The position numbers were made by a program, and so were the translations under genes. A stretch of 10,038 nucleotides of DNA from positions 1-10,038 of the forward strand of contig PMMV01000037.1 in the NCBI GenBank assembly GCA_003162115.1, given 5' to 3'. Below are positions 1-7,698 of this stretch, in pieces. The stretch is from Methanobacterium sp. (GTDB taxonomy: Archaea > Methanobacteriota > Methanobacteria > Methanobacteriales > Methanobacteriaceae). Below the pieces are notes generated by a model. It saw only the letters and a list, made by a program, of their open reading frames with translations, was not told where the DNA came from and did no database searches. Each line of letters opens with the position of its first letter. Position 1 is the first letter of the stretch.

Positions 1-113
1 ACATCTGTAACTCTTTTTCTAATCTCTTTCTGCAATACAAGTGCTTCATGCCCCCTTCTTTCTACGAGGTCGGCTAATATAAGAGAGTTAGGAGGGAAAA
101 TTGCTATTTTCAA
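1..113 (-). CDS. Methanogenesis marker protein 5 (DUF2112), N-terminal fragment
   Basis: Only the first 37 codons lie in the window; the gene runs off the left edge. The translated start ([20 protein letters not shown], then GHEALVLQ) resembles the N-terminus of methanogenesis marker 5, a family confined to methanogens, whose biochemical role I do not know. The start is a TTG at 113 whose bases TTGA overlap the TGA stop of the DUF2111 gene, giving a 4-bp overlap. An SD-like AAGGGGGAG lies 7 bp upstream, inside that gene, so the two are translationally coupled. It is the most distal gene visible in the minus-strand marker operon. Family assignment is by recognition of a short stretch, so it is moderately sure; that a gene is here is clear. 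Confidence 0.72.
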   Translation of the reverse strand, partial: MKIAIFPPNSLILADLVERRGHEALVLQKEIRKRVTD

Positions 114-493
114 TAGAACTCCCCCTTAGAATTGTTAGGTTTGATCTGTTCTGGTCTTTTAGTCATTTGCATTATATCACTGTAAATTCCCTGTGTAGTA
201 TCAATAACACCTATAGCTGCTGTTATTCCATCTTTTTCTTTTAAAGGAACTGCTAATATTGGTATTCCTTTATAAGAACCTTCTTTAGGAGTTTCATTAT
301 ATATTTTTCCATCTTTAAGCACCTTTTCAAGAATTGGACCCGTGTAATTGTTTTCTATTACTTTGCCCTCTTCGATTCTGACTCCTTTAAAATTTTTGGT
401 TCTCATGGTAATTGGAAGTCTGTTCACAAGTTCGAGTATTGCCATTGCTAAAGGTGTAATTTCATCCCCAGTTGATGATTTTGTTAGATTCAT
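110..493 (-). CDS. DUF2111 domain protein of the methanogenesis marker operon
   Basis: A 127-residue soluble protein without cysteines or membrane segments, recognised as the archaeal DUF2111 family, which has no assigned function. The core (about residues 15-110) includes the family-like stretch [11 protein letters not shown] (76-86) and AAIGVIDTT (92-100). Such alternating strand-like segments recall small PAS- or GAF-like sensor folds, but that is only an impression. The ATG at 493 overlaps the TGA of mmp6 (ATGA), with AAAGGAG 8 bp upstream, so its translation is coupled to mmp6. Its fixed place between mmp6 and mmp5 implies a role tied to MCR or another methanogen-specific process. The last residues ([11 protein letters not shown]) look like a disordered tail. 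Confidence 0.85.
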   Translation of the reverse strand: MNLTKSSTGDEITPLAMAILELVNRLPITMRTKNFKGVRIEEGKVIENNYTGPILEKVLKDGKIYNETPKEGSYKGIPILAVPLKEKDGITAAIGVIDTTQGIYSDIMQMTKRPEQIKPNNSKGEFY

Positions 494-915
494 TTTTCAC
501 ACTCCTTTGCAATTTTTTTAAATGTATCCACAGATACTTTGGTTGGTTTTTTTAGGCTGACCTTCTTAGGATGTTCAAGAGCTTCGCTTACAAATCCTAA
601 TAATTCAAACTCCTTCTCAAGTTGATGAAATCCTTCCCTTGCACCACCACGTTTAGCTCTGCATCTTCTTGGATCTCCTGGGGGAAATCCTCTATCTTTA
701 GTAAATACGTTACAGTAGTCGAGGTTTCTAGCTTCTTCAACTGCTTTGTTAACAACAGATTCTTCACCGTTAACAACTGCACCGTAACATGTTGATTTTA
801 TTGTAAGTGGAAGTTCCATCATATGAAGTTTTCTTATAAGTTCGGGTTGGCTTATATTTGCAGCGGGTCCTAATATAATCATACGAGTTACTTTAGAACT
901 TTCTTCTAGCGACAT
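490..915 (-). CDS. mmp6: Methanogenesis marker protein 6 (Mmp6)
   Basis: A 141-residue protein that I recognise as methanogenesis marker 6, a family found only in methanogens and linked by genome context to MCR assembly or activation. The most conserved-looking block is [17 protein letters not shown] (residues 75-91). Cysteines C43 (STCYG), C68 (DYCNVF) and C85 (RRCRAK) sit in conserved-looking segments and could bind metal or an iron-sulfur cluster, which is inference. The open frame extends upstream to 966, but I choose the ATG at 915. It has AAGGAGAT at the right distance (9 bp between GGAG and ATG), begins MSLEESSK, and reduces the overlap with mmp3 from 74 to 23 bp. The stop overlaps the DUF2111 start (ATGA). 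Confidence 0.88.
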   Translation of the reverse strand: MSLEESSKVTRMIILGPAANISQPELIRKLHMMELPLTIKSTCYGAVVNGEESVVNKAVEEARNLDYCNVFTKDRGFPPGDPRRCRAKRGGAREGFHQLEKEFELLGFVSEALEHPKKVSLKKPTKVSVDTFKKIAKECEK

Positions 916-2431
916 AAACTGTATCTCCTTCCTTGAATTTTTCAAGATTTTCAATTCCTTCAACAACTTTACCTATTATATTAGTTCCTTGGAATGGTTC
1001 ACCTGTGGGGCCGAATTCATCGTTATTCTCAAATCTAACACCAATAACACCTATTTGTCTTCTTGACATGTTGGTTACTCCTATTTCTCCTGCTTTTACA
1101 CATCCGATAGGAATATTTTCTGGAATCAAGTTCTTAGATTCTAAGGGATTTCCTTTAAACATCATAACCTTCATTCCAGGAAATGCAAATAATACATCCA
1201 AAGAGCCAACAGGTGAATCAAGTAATCCTGTAGTTTTCTGGAAGTACCATGAAGATCTAGGGACTTTGTTATAGATTTCTACATAGACTATCTTACTATC
1301 AGGTACACCCATTGTTTTAACCTGTTTTTGGTCAATAATTTCCATTGTGTACTTTGGATTCTGTGTAACAACTATAGCATCGTCATCTTGGGATCCTTCC
1401 CTGATCTGTTCGATTCCACGAGATTTTAAAAGTTCTCCTGCTTCTTTTTGAGTCAATCCAAGTGTCATTATTCTGTGTGGAACAGTTTGAATTGTTATTT
1501 TATCGCCTTTACCTGCGATGTCCATAAGTTGTATTCCCTTTGTTATATTACCTATAACTGTATGTGAAGGTGTTGAAACTCTGTCTTCCCTATAAACATA
1601 AATACGACCGATACCAGTTCCTTTATTTCTGAGGGTAACTGTACCCCTTCTTCTTTGATCTATATGTTCTGGTTCTTTTTCAAGTCCTTGTAATCCATAG
1701 AATCCTACAAATGAATCTGATTCATAGTCTACAGTGAGTATACCATTTTCTGATAGTGCATATAAATGTTCAACTGAACTTGGGGATTTATTTGATGGTT
1801 CAATAAGTACATAGGTGAATAATTCATTTCCATCAAAGATTTCAGTTTCTAGTTTGGTGATTGCAGCACTTTTTATTATGCTCTTTCTTTCTACAACAGG
1901 TTTAACACTCTTTACAACATCATCATCTGTAAGTTCCATTATAGTCTTTTTTCCACCAACAACCTTTGCAAATACACCATTGTTCTCTTCAGGAGCACCA
2001 TAAACCGAATTATGTTTTTCTTTGCTAAATATTATATGGGTTGCTTCAGCTGTAAATCCTGATAGACTCAGAATTACATCCCATGTTTGGTATTCGTGTT
2101 CATCACGAGTGGGTTTTAAATCGGTTGTTATTGGTCCAAGGGCTACTTCATTCGATGTTGTCCAACGTATTCTGAGATTTTCAAATTCTCTGAATTTTTT
2201 CTTCCAAGTTTTAATTAGTACAGGAGGTATGTCAGGTAAAAGTTCAATTATTATGCTTCCTCTTGTTGTTTTAAAACTGTATTTGTTGACGTGTCTTTCA
2301 ATTTCTTCTTTGCCCTTAATGACACCTAATACACAGCCCTCAGTGTAGGGTGCATTAGAAGCATCTATTGCATCTTTTATGGTAGAACCATCTGGGAGTG
2401 TTATTTCAACCCCGTTGACCTTTACAAGCAT
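893..2431 (-). CDS. mmp3: Methanogenesis marker protein 3 (Mmp3, UPF0288)
   Basis: A full-length 512-residue protein of the UPF0288/methanogenesis marker 3 family. The N-terminus (about 1-60, [20 protein letters not shown]) reads as a ThiS-like beta-grasp domain. The C-terminal part has cyclophilin-like signatures, [12 protein letters not shown] (457-468) and [10 protein letters not shown] followed by NIIGKVVEG (474-492), so the family is often labelled peptidyl-prolyl isomerase related. Only two cysteines are seen, C33 (EGCVLG) and C444 (PIGCVKAG), both in conserved-looking positions. From memory, Mmp3 has been reported with the ATP-dependent MCR activation complex; I cannot check that here. 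The ATG at 2431 is preceded by AAGGAGAT, 25 bp after the mmp2 stop. The 3' end overlaps mmp6 by 23 bp. Confidence 0.93.
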   Translation of the reverse strand: MLVKVNGVEITLPDGSTIKDAIDASNAPYTEGCVLGVIKGKEEIERHVNKYSFKTTRGSIIIELLPDIPPVLIKTWKKKFREFENLRIRWTTSNEVALGPITTDLKPTRDEHEYQTWDVILSLSGFTAEATHIIFSKEKHNSVYGAPEENNGVFAKVVGGKKTIMELTDDDVVKSVKPVVERKSIIKSAAITKLETEIFDGNELFTYVLIEPSNKSPSSVEHLYALSENGILTVDYESDSFVGFYGLQGLEKEPEHIDQRRRGTVTLRNKGTGIGRIYVYREDRVSTPSHTVIGNITKGIQLMDIAGKGDKITIQTVPHRIMTLGLTQKEAGELLKSRGIEQIREGSQDDDAIVVTQNPKYTMEIIDQKQVKTMGVPDSKIVYVEIYNKVPRSSWYFQKTTGLLDSPVGSLDVLFAFPGMKVMMFKGNPLESKNLIPENIPIGCVKAGEIGVTNMSRRQIGVIGVRFENNDEFGPTGEPFQGTNIIGKVVEGIENLEKFKEGDTVYVARRKF

Positions 2432-2456
2432 TAAATCTCCTTCTTTTTATAAAATT

Positions 2457-3449
2457 TTAATTTTTGGATATTTTCTCTTTAATACCCATGATTATTTCTT
2501 TGTCAAAATCAAAGACAATTTCTTCTTGATCATCATGTGTCAAGTATAATTTTTTCTCTTCGATAATAGTACCTGCTACCATCGAGTTTAAACTCACTTC
2601 TTCAAGCATTTCAATGGTTTCTTCAACATTATCCTCTTCTGCTGTTAGCACAAATCCTGATCCCGGGTAGAGTTTTAGCCATTCCTCCCAGTTTACATTA
2701 GAATTTCTTGGAATTTTTTCCAGTTCAATTCTAGCACCTACTCCTGAAGCTTCTAACAACATTCCTAATGTTCCTAAAATTCCAGGATTGCTTATATCTT
2801 TACCTGCTGTTAAAAGATGTTTCCTTGCAATACTATTCATGACCAAAATTTGTGACTGAACCATTTCTGGTGTTTTATGGGTTGTTGTATCCCAGTTTAA
2901 AGGGAAATTAGGATGCTGTTGACCATCAAGATCCATTGCAATTATAACACTATCCCCAACATTTGCACCACCACTTGTAATGACATCATCCTTACCAACT
3001 ATTCCAGTTATTGAAACATCAAGGGCTGTGTATGGAGTATCTGGATGGATATGGCCACCAATCATTGGTACTCCGAATTTTTCTACTCCTTCCTTGATTC
3101 CTTTCATAATCTCGTTACATAATTTAGTATCATTTATTGAGATCACATTGGTCATTCCCATTGGAACACCACCCATTGCAGCGATGTCGTTAACATTTAC
3201 CAGTACAGAACAATACCCTGCCCAACGGGGGTCTCCTTCTATTAGTCTGCCCCACATTCCGTCAGCAGCCATTAATAAAAGTTTGTCATTTCCAATATTT
3301 ATTGCAGATGCATCGTCTCCAAACCCTATAGCAGTTCTTCCTGAAATATTGTAAGTATCATCCAGTATCCGCGTTGCTCCTTTAATAAAATTTTTACGGG
3401 TAATCCCATCATAACTTTTTATAGAATCAACAAGAGTATCTAAATTCAA
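2457..3449 (-). CDS. mmp2: Methanogenesis marker protein 2 (Mmp2), AIR synthase-related
   Basis: A 330-residue protein of the PurM/ThiL/SelD/HypE superfamily, the branch known as methanogenesis marker 2. Superfamily ATP-binding features are visible: GFGDDAS (42-48), an Asp-Gly pair in AADGMW (61-66), the N-terminal-domain block [10 protein letters not shown] (85-94) and GGHIHPD (131-137). The C-terminal domain contains [17 protein letters not shown] (221-237), typical of the second half of PurM folds. Members of this superfamily phosphorylate or cyclise substrates with ATP; the substrate here is unknown. The start is TTG at 3449, supported by the strong SD-like GGGGTGGAG just upstream and by the lack of a nearby ATG. 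It lies 28 bp after the DUF2117 gene and 25 bp before mmp3. Confidence 0.9.
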   Translation of the reverse strand: MNLDTLVDSIKSYDGITRKNFIKGATRILDDTYNISGRTAIGFGDDASAINIGNDKLLLMAADGMWGRLIEGDPRWAGYCSVLVNVNDIAAMGGVPMGMTNVISINDTKLCNEIMKGIKEGVEKFGVPMIGGHIHPDTPYTALDVSITGIVGKDDVITSGGANVGDSVIIAMDLDGQQHPNFPLNWDTTTHKTPEMVQSQILVMNSIARKHLLTAGKDISNPGILGTLGMLLEASGVGARIELEKIPRNSNVNWEEWLKLYPGSGFVLTAEEDNVEETIEMLEEVSLNSMVAGTIIEEKKLYLTHDDQEEIVFDFDKEIIMGIKEKISKN

Positions 3450-3477
3450 TTCTCCACCCCTCTAAAGTTAATTAATC

Positions 3478-4611
3478 CTAGTTGTGTTTTAGATTGTATC
3501 TACTGGTGGTATTGCTTATAATTTGTATTATTTTACTTTTAAAATTTTCTATATTTTCTATTTCCATGGTTTGACGTCCATTAAATAGTTCTAAAAATAT
3601 TTTTTTGCCTATAATATCGTCATAACCACTTTCAAGTTCCACAATCATGGATCCAACTGTTCTAAATCCTTCTTCCACAACACGATCTAGATCACCATCA
3701 GTAATTCCTATTATTGGAACCCTGAATCTGTAGAGTATGTCCGCTGCAACCAGTGTTGTATCATCTCCAACAGTAACAACAAGATCAGAATCTTTTAATT
3801 TATATATATCCTCTGCAGCATGACTCAAATAAGATATGTTAAGTTTAGTGTCTTTATTATACATTTGGTCAATGTTCCTTTCAATTATCCTTGGTTTGAT
3901 CCTTGACCTTCTCAACAGTCCTGTTTTAACAACTGCACTATCTAATTCTATCATTCCAAGCTTTTCAACACCATGTTCCTTAATCTTCCCACCCAATATA
4001 TGGGTCAATATTCCATTTTTAGCAACTAGAGTAACATCAGAAGAGGTTGATCTTCCAACAACAATACCATTTAAAAATATATTCTCATCGGCTGATACAC
4101 CTGCTATTTTTCTGTAAACAATGTTTTCACCTTCGGTTGAATTGTATAGACTATTAGGTTCCATAGAATCAACTACATTGGAAGGATTTAAAACCTTCAA
4201 GTTCAAATCATTGGCTATCTTTTCAGCCATATCAGTTAGATAAGGTTTCCATGGTATGACTGTTCCATCATGTTCTCCTGGCCTTTCAATCTGTATTAAA
4301 TCAGGATCACTATGGCATCTGCTAAAAACTTTGTATCCGAAGGCATGTCCTGTGACAATGGATTTTCCATAGTTAATTAAAAAAACCACATCAGATTCTC
4401 GGGAAATTTTATCAATTGACTGGCTGGGAAGTAGTTTCAAGTTGATGTCAATTATATCTTCTAGTTTAGCATCAATAACAGCAGTTCTACCCATTGTACC
4501 GCCAAGTCTGGCCTCTACATTACCATAATTTTCAAGAAGACGTAATATCTTCTCTGCAAAACCCGTATCAACGATTTGGGGCCCATGAACAACTACACCT
4601 ATTTTCATCAT
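3478..4611 (-). CDS. DUF2117 domain protein, first gene of the marker operon
   Basis: A 377-residue soluble protein that I recognise as archaeal DUF2117; its activity is unknown. Visible motifs are an N-terminal strand ending in VVVHGP (6-11), [12 protein letters not shown] (84-95), SRCHSDPD (97-104), [13 protein letters not shown] (109-121), and near the C-terminus [15 protein letters not shown] (279-293) with ITDGDLDR (303-310). The Gly/Asp-rich motifs suggest nucleotide or metal binding, by inference. Two ATGs are in tandem (4611 and 4608), and either could start translation. A TATA box about 25-30 bp upstream puts the transcript start almost at the ATG, so this gene is probably translated leaderlessly and heads the operon. 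Its close 28-bp linkage to mmp2 argues for a shared function with the marker proteins. Confidence 0.85.
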   Translation of the reverse strand: MMKIGVVVHGPQIVDTGFAEKILRLLENYGNVEARLGGTMGRTAVIDAKLEDIIDINLKLLPSQSIDKISRESDVVFLINYGKSIVTGHAFGYKVFSRCHSDPDLIQIERPGEHDGTVIPWKPYLTDMAEKIANDLNLKVLNPSNVVDSMEPNSLYNSTEGENIVYRKIAGVSADENIFLNGIVVGRSTSSDVTLVAKNGILTHILGGKIKEHGVEKLGMIELDSAVVKTGLLRRSRIKPRIIERNIDQMYNKDTKLNISYLSHAAEDIYKLKDSDLVVTVGDDTTLVAADILYRFRVPIIGITDGDLDRVVEEGFRTVGSMIVELESGYDDIIGKKIFLELFNGRQTMEIENIENFKSKIIQIISNTTSRYNLKHN

Positions 4612-4635
4612 CAGATCAGTTTAGAGTTGCAGTGT

Positions 4636-4643
4636 TTTTATAA
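4636..4643 (-). promoter_or_regulatory. TATA box of the marker operon
   Basis: TTATAAAA on the minus strand, centred about 28 bp before the DUF2117 start codon. An archaeal transcript would begin about 25 bp downstream, near 4614, leaving only a few bases of leader. No good Shine-Dalgarno precedes the tandem ATGs, which agrees with leaderless initiation. Confidence 0.55.
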
Positions 4644-4651
4644 TTATCTAT

Positions 4652-4679
4652 AAAAAAAATCTGCAATTATAAAAAAAAA
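4652..4679 (-). terminator. Oligo-T terminator downstream of nob1
   Basis: On the minus strand there are a T9 run (4679-4671) and a T8 run (4659-4652), about 80-110 bases after the nob1 stop and just before the marker-operon TATA box. Archaeal RNA polymerase terminates at oligo-T stretches without needing a hairpin, so these should insulate nob1 from the operon. Confidence 0.55.
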
Positions 4680-4759
4680 TTTCCATAATTTAGAATAAAA
4701 TTAATTAATATATAAGAACATGAAAAATTATAAAAACAGTAGTTAACACTTTTCCTAGA

Positions 4760-5269
4760 TTATTGGCCTTTTTTTATCCTTTTCTTTATAATACGCGTAC
4801 CGCATATTTCACATTCATCAAAAGCATATTCAGGAGGGTATTTTTTTTTACATCCCTTACAAATCTTGACCCATCCATATATCCCATTAATACCCTCTGT
4901 AAGAACACTTCGATAAGGTATCCCAACAATCTTTAGTACATTTTGCATTGAATAATCATCAGTAACTACTAAAGGATTCTTATACTCTCTTTTAAGTTTA
5001 AATGCAAGTGCAACAAGGTTTTTATCCACATCTGATAACCTTAACACATCCCCAGATTTAATAATGATATTTGAAACATTTTCAATATCAACAGATTCCG
5101 GTTCCATAATTGTGATAGAACCGTTCCCAATTGCTGATTCAAGGTATAATTTAGATTTAAAATCTTTAATTTCTGAAATTACCGTTGCAGTAATAAAATT
5201 CTGTGATTTTTTCGAGGAGAATCCTCCTATAATTGCAGATGCATCGAGAACATAAACATTATCACTCAT
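4760..5269 (-). CDS. nob1: rRNA maturation endonuclease Nob1
   Basis: A 169-residue archaeal Nob1, the nuclease that trims the 3' end of 16S rRNA during small-subunit maturation. The PIN domain spans about residues 1-125, with candidate metal-binding acidic residues D9 (YVLDAS), E33 (ISEIKD), D80/D82 (LSDVD) and D104/D105 (VVTDDYS). A zinc ribbon follows with C137, C140, C153 and C156 (CKGC, CEIC). The C-terminus ends in a short lysine/arginine-rich tail (IIKKRIKKGQ) suited to RNA contact. The length is normal for archaea. The ATG at 5269 has no Shine-Dalgarno and a TATA box about 28 bp upstream, so leaderless translation is likely. It stands alone on the minus strand between the marker operon and a non-coding gap. 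Confidence 0.93.
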   Translation of the reverse strand: MSDNVYVLDASAIIGGFSSKKSQNFITATVISEIKDFKSKLYLESAIGNGSITIMEPESVDIENVSNIIIKSGDVLRLSDVDKNLVALAFKLKREYKNPLVVTDDYSMQNVLKIVGIPYRSVLTEGINGIYGWVKICKGCKKKYPPEYAFDECEICGTRIIKKRIKKGQ

Positions 5270-5293
5270 ACAATTATTAATTCTAATTTATGT

Positions 5294-5301
5294 ATTATAA
5301 A
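5294..5301 (-). promoter_or_regulatory. TATA box of nob1
   Basis: TTTATAAT on the minus strand, preceded by an A-rich BRE-like AAATCAA. The predicted transcript start is near 5272, three bases before the nob1 ATG. The spacing matches a leaderless archaeal gene. Confidence 0.55.
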
Positions 5302-5439
5302 TTGATTTGGTGAGGATAAAAAAATGTAAAAATTTAACAATAATTACTAGATCAAAAAAACACCCTATTTAAACCTTATTTAAAATATCGGAGCGTAAAT
5401 ATCGCTTTTAATAATTTTTAGGGCCAATGTGAAAAAGTT

Positions 5440-5461
5440 TTTATGTTATAAAAAACATAAA
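5440..5461. repeat. Inverted repeat beside the structured element
   Basis: TTTATGTT (5440-5447) and AACATAAA (5454-5461) form an 8-bp inverted repeat with a 6-base loop. Read on the minus strand it is followed by a T5 run and could end a transcript from the structured element. On the plus strand it overlaps the likely TATA region. Confidence 0.4.
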
Positions 5462-5466
5462 CTACC

Positions 5467-5553
5467 GATGAGGGAGGGTATAATTAGACTCCTCTTAATT
5501 TTTTTCGCAAAAAATTAACCGCCTCCGATTTGGACCTAATGCCCTCCCTCATC
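5467..5553. ncRNA. Putative structured non-coding RNA (about 87 nt), strand undecided
   Basis: A perfect 12-bp stem joins GATGAGGGAGGG (5467-5478) to CCCTCCCTCATC (5542-5553). Inside it ATTAG (5483-5487) pairs with CTAAT (5536-5540), TCC (5490-5492) pairs with GGA (5532-5534), and a 10-bp AT hairpin (5495-5504 with 5509-5518) closes on a TCGC loop. A single-stranded side contains CCGCCTCCGATTT (5519-5531). The block is far GC-richer than its surroundings. TATA-like sequences flank it on both sides: TTTTTATG at 5438-5445 on plus, which would place a start at about 5467, and TTATAAAT at 5580-5573 on minus, start at about 5551. T runs lie beyond each end. It matches no tRNA, SRP, RNase P or H/ACA pattern that I know. 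Confidence 0.5.
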
Positions 5554-5698
5554 TCATGAGGATTAAAAATTTATTTATAACTGGTTTTTTCAATAATTAT
5601 AGTTGTAATAATTCATTTAGTCTATAAATATCTGCTTATATCCATTTAAATTTACAAACAATTTTCATTCTAGATTAATTAGATAAATAAAGATATAA

Positions 5699-5706
5699 TT
5701 TATAAA
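5699..5706 (+). promoter_or_regulatory. TATA box of moaB
   Basis: TTTATAAA on the plus strand, after an A-rich stretch. The predicted transcript start is near 5728, about 19 bases before the ATG at 5747. No Shine-Dalgarno is present in that short leader. Confidence 0.5.
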
Positions 5707-5746
5707 ACCCTCGTTGTGATAAATAAAACTAGATAAAATATAATTA

Positions 5747-6298
5747 ATGAAAAAAATCGGGTTTGATACTATGAAAAGTGAGAGTATGGAAGAACACAAA
5801 CAAAGTTCACCAAAATCAATAAGATTTGGTGTTATCACATTAAGCGATAGCAAATATAGGGATTTTTTAGAATCTAAAACCACAGACCTATCAGGTAACC
5901 TCATAGTAGATTCTTTGAAGAAAGAAAATGAACTAATATTTTATACTGTGATTCCTGATAACTCGGAGCTTCTATTATCTACTATAGAAGATAGTAAAGA
6001 ACATGACGTGGATGTAATAGTCACCACCGGGGGTACTGGTATTGGAATTAGAGATATCACCATAGAAACTTTAAAGCCCTTATTCGAAAAGGAACTGAAT
6101 GGATTCGGGGAATTATTCAGATACGAATCATATAAAGAAATTGGAACTGGAGCAATATTAAGCAGAGCCACAGCAGGACTTTACAATGATACATTAATTA
6201 TTTCAATGCCGGGTTCTCCAAATGCAGTAAAAACAGGTTTAAAAATCATATCTCCAGAATTGGGCCACCTAGTAAAACATATGCACGAAGGAAAATAA
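5747..6298 (+). CDS. moaB: Molybdopterin biosynthesis protein MoaB/Mog family
   Basis: A 183-residue MoaB/MogA-type protein, expected to adenylylate molybdopterin before molybdenum or tungsten insertion, the cofactor used by formylmethanofuran and formate dehydrogenases. Motifs seen are FGVITLSD (27-34), the family signature VTTGGTGIGIRD (92-103) with the active-site-type Asp D103, GELFRYES (121-128), GAILSRATAG (135-144) and SMPGSPNAV (153-161). The start is uncertain: ATGs lie at 5747, 5771 and 5786. The third, just after GTGAGAGT, begins MEEHKQSSPKS, a point where many homologues start; the first lacks a ribosome site but fits a short-leader transcript. It is the only plus-strand gene between nob1 and the dtxR locus, and it converges on pyrE. 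Confidence 0.9.
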   Translation: MKKIGFDTMKSESMEEHKQSSPKSIRFGVITLSDSKYRDFLESKTTDLSGNLIVDSLKKENELIFYTVIPDNSELLLSTIEDSKEHDVDVIVTTGGTGIGIRDITIETLKPLFEKELNGFGELFRYESYKEIGTGAILSRATAGLYNDTLIISMPGSPNAVKTGLKIISPELGHLVKHMHEGK

Positions 6299-6321
6299 AA
6301 TACAAAAATATGAATATTTTG

Positions 6322-6338
6322 TTTTTTTTAAAAAAAAA
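6322..6338. terminator. Bidirectional oligo-T/oligo-A terminator
   Basis: T8 (6322-6329) followed by A9 (6330-6338) lies between the convergent stops of moaB and pyrE. Each strand therefore has a T run just after its gene. A weak inverted repeat (CAAAAATAT and ATATTTTG, 6303-6321) precedes it on the plus strand. Confidence 0.7.
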
Positions 6339-6365
6339 TGATAAAGATAAAAAATTATAAAATAT

Positions 6366-6893
6366 TTACAAGAAATCTCTTACCGAAACTATAGGCTCCA
6401 GATCGACTCCTTCCATTTTAAGATTGCCTATGGCACCTTCATCCCTATCAACAACTACATAAGCTTTTTCAACTATCCCCCCATTGGATATTACGGCCTT
6501 AACTGCTTTTATAAGTGAATTACCTGTTGTTGTAACGTCTTCAAGAACAATAACCCTGTCACCCTTTTGAAGGTTACCTTCGATTAACTCTGAAGTTCCA
6601 TAATCTTTTTTTGACTTTCTAATCATCAGCATTGGAACATAAGAAACAACAGAAACTGCTGTAACTATAGGTATGGCACCAAGTGCAGGGCCAGCAACTC
6701 TATCTACTTTAAGTTCATCAATCTTTTTTGATATAATTTCTGCAACTTTGGAGAGGATCTCAGGGTCTGTGATTGCCCTTTTAATATCAACGTAGTAATC
6801 ACTTTCTTTACCTGAAGATAGTGTGAATTTACCATATTTAACTACTTGGTTATCTTTCAATAGTTTGATGAGTTCTTTTTTATTATTTTCCAT
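6366..6893 (-). CDS. pyrE: Orotate phosphoribosyltransferase
   Basis: A 175-residue PyrE that joins orotate to PRPP to form OMP in pyrimidine synthesis. The type I phosphoribosyltransferase fold shows the PRPP-binding motif [13 protein letters not shown] (114-126), the N-terminal substrate loop [14 protein letters not shown] (21-34), the GPALGAIP pyrophosphate loop (68-75), and the catalytic loop with basic residues [11 protein letters not shown] (90-100). The length is normal for the compact archaeal form. The ATG at 6893 is preceded by GTGATC, which fits the archaeal anti-SD. It lies 39 bp after a small cysteine-rich gene in the same direction and probably shares its transcript; a T/A terminator follows. 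Confidence 0.95.
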   Translation of the reverse strand: MENNKKELIKLLKDNQVVKYGKFTLSSGKESDYYVDIKRAITDPEILSKVAEIISKKIDELKVDRVAGPALGAIPIVTAVSVVSYVPMLMIRKSKKDYGTSELIEGNLQKGDRVIVLEDVTTTGNSLIKAVKAVISNGGIVEKAYVVVDRDEGAIGNLKMEGVDLEPIVSVRDFL

Positions 6894-6932
6894 TTGATCA
6901 CTTAAAATTATATTAATTCGACTGTTGGATAC

Positions 6933-7097
6933 TTATTTGAGTGGTTTAATGATATCTCCAGTTTTAAACCTTTCACATGACTTACAAACACTTTTTTGAA
7001 TATTATAACAATTTTGGCATACAATGCTCCCACATAGAGAACATGTATACATCTTGCCGGGTCTGCCACAGATACTGCAGATACCTCTAATTTCCAA
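6933..7097 (-). CDS. Small eight-cysteine zinc-finger protein (54 aa)
   Basis: A short open frame encodes 54 residues with four CxxC pairs: C7/C10, C19/C22, C27/C30 and C38/C41. The spacing resembles two interleaved zinc knuckles of the treble-clef, HIT or B-box type. The N-terminus reads MEIRGICSICGRPGK and the C-terminus KTGDIIKPLK. The start I choose is TTG at 7097, five bases after GGTGA in GAGGGTGA; an in-frame GTG at 7106 is too close to its ribosome site. The regular cysteines and ribosome site make a real gene very likely despite its size. It sits between the PRC-barrel gene and pyrE, all on the minus strand. Function is unknown; a nucleic-acid or protein adaptor role would be a guess. 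Confidence 0.82.
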   Translation of the reverse strand: MEIRGICSICGRPGKMYTCSLCGSIVCQNCYNIQKSVCKSCERFKTGDIIKPLK

Positions 7098-7190
7098 ACT
7101 ATTCACCCTCTAAAAAAATATTTTTAATGTATATCCAAAGATATCATGCATAACAATAATTTTTGATTGTAAAAATAAAATTTATTTAAA

Positions 7191-7448
7191 TTATTCTTCC
7201 TCTTCTACTGTATTTTCTTTGATGACATTTTTAAGAAGTATTTTATCTCCAATCTTCTTAACCATATCATAAGGAACAATTGTTTCGCCCTTAGAAATTC
7301 CAAGACCCTCTGAAATTCCACCCTTTCCAAGAATGAAAGATTCCAATGATTGTGTTTCAAAATTCACTTCCACATCCTTAACTTTACCAATTACTATTGC
7401 AGAACTATCGAGAACTTCCTTACCAATAATTTCTTCTATTATCCTCAT
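7191..7448 (-). CDS. PRC-barrel domain protein
   Basis: An 85-residue protein made almost entirely of one PRC-barrel domain, the small beta-barrel shared by photosynthetic reaction centre H subunits and the ribosome maturation factor RimM. Typical features are IGKEVLDSSAIVIGKVKDVEV (8-28, here split by a predicted turn), GLGISKGETIVPYDMVKKIGDKILL (49-73 region), and an acidic tail (VEEEE). Stand-alone archaeal versions are common and of unknown function; RNA or protein binding is the usual suggestion. The ATG at 7448 follows AGGTGA with a good spacer. A TATA-like CTTAAATAAG at about 7492-7501 would give a transcript start near 7472. It leads a likely transcript with the zinc-finger gene and pyrE, though a T-rich stretch in the 93-bp gap could end part of it. 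Confidence 0.85.
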   Translation of the reverse strand: MRIIEEIIGKEVLDSSAIVIGKVKDVEVNFETQSLESFILGKGGISEGLGISKGETIVPYDMVKKIGDKILLKNVIKENTVEEEE

Positions 7449-7698
7449 GGTTTCACCTATACATATCAGATTATCTTACAAAATGGGTAATCTTATTTAA
7501 GTTTAATATCATACTTAAAGTTTTAATTTCTAAAAAAGAAGGGAATCTGCATGTTTATAATTACAAATAATATAATATTTTCACAAGAAAATTAGAACTA
7601 CAACTTAACATTTATTTAGCATAGCTATCTAGGAATAATATCTCTGTTTACTAAATTTATTTATAATCTTGATGAAGGAAATTTTAGGAAATCTAATA

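Larger units (their letters stand above)
5270..5746. other. 477-bp non-coding gap between divergent nob1 and moaB
   Basis: No convincing gene is present. A 79-codon minus-strand open frame here starts inside moaB and reads as low-complexity hydrophobic sequence, so I reject it. The gap holds the nob1 promoter at its left end, the moaB promoter at its right end, and between them a GC-richer block (about 5464-5561) with strong complementary arms, described separately. The remainder is AT-rich and shows no other structure that I can support. Confidence 0.6.

Noticed and set aside
933..2348. Several plus-strand open frames opposite mmp3
   Set aside because: They are antisense to a well-supported conserved gene, have no promoter or ribosome site, and their products are compositionally shadow-like (rich in Ser, Pro, Ile).
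5467..5553. tRNA, H/ACA or C/D guide RNA reading of the structured element
   Set aside because: No CCA-type acceptor or T-loop GTTCRA pattern, no ACA box after the stem, and no paired C (RUGAUGA) and D (CUGA) boxes; GGTCCAAATC on the minus strand only superficially resembles a T-arm.
5665..5904. 79-codon minus-strand open frame antisense to the moaB start
   Set aside because: It overlaps the coding N-terminus of moaB, has a low-complexity hydrophobic product rich in Ile, Leu, Asn and Ser, and lacks a ribosome site.
7449..7698. 250-bp AT-rich gap between the exported-protein gene and the PRC-barrel gene
   Set aside because: Beyond the likely PRC-barrel promoter and ribosome site at its left end, I see no gene, repeat or convincing RNA structure.
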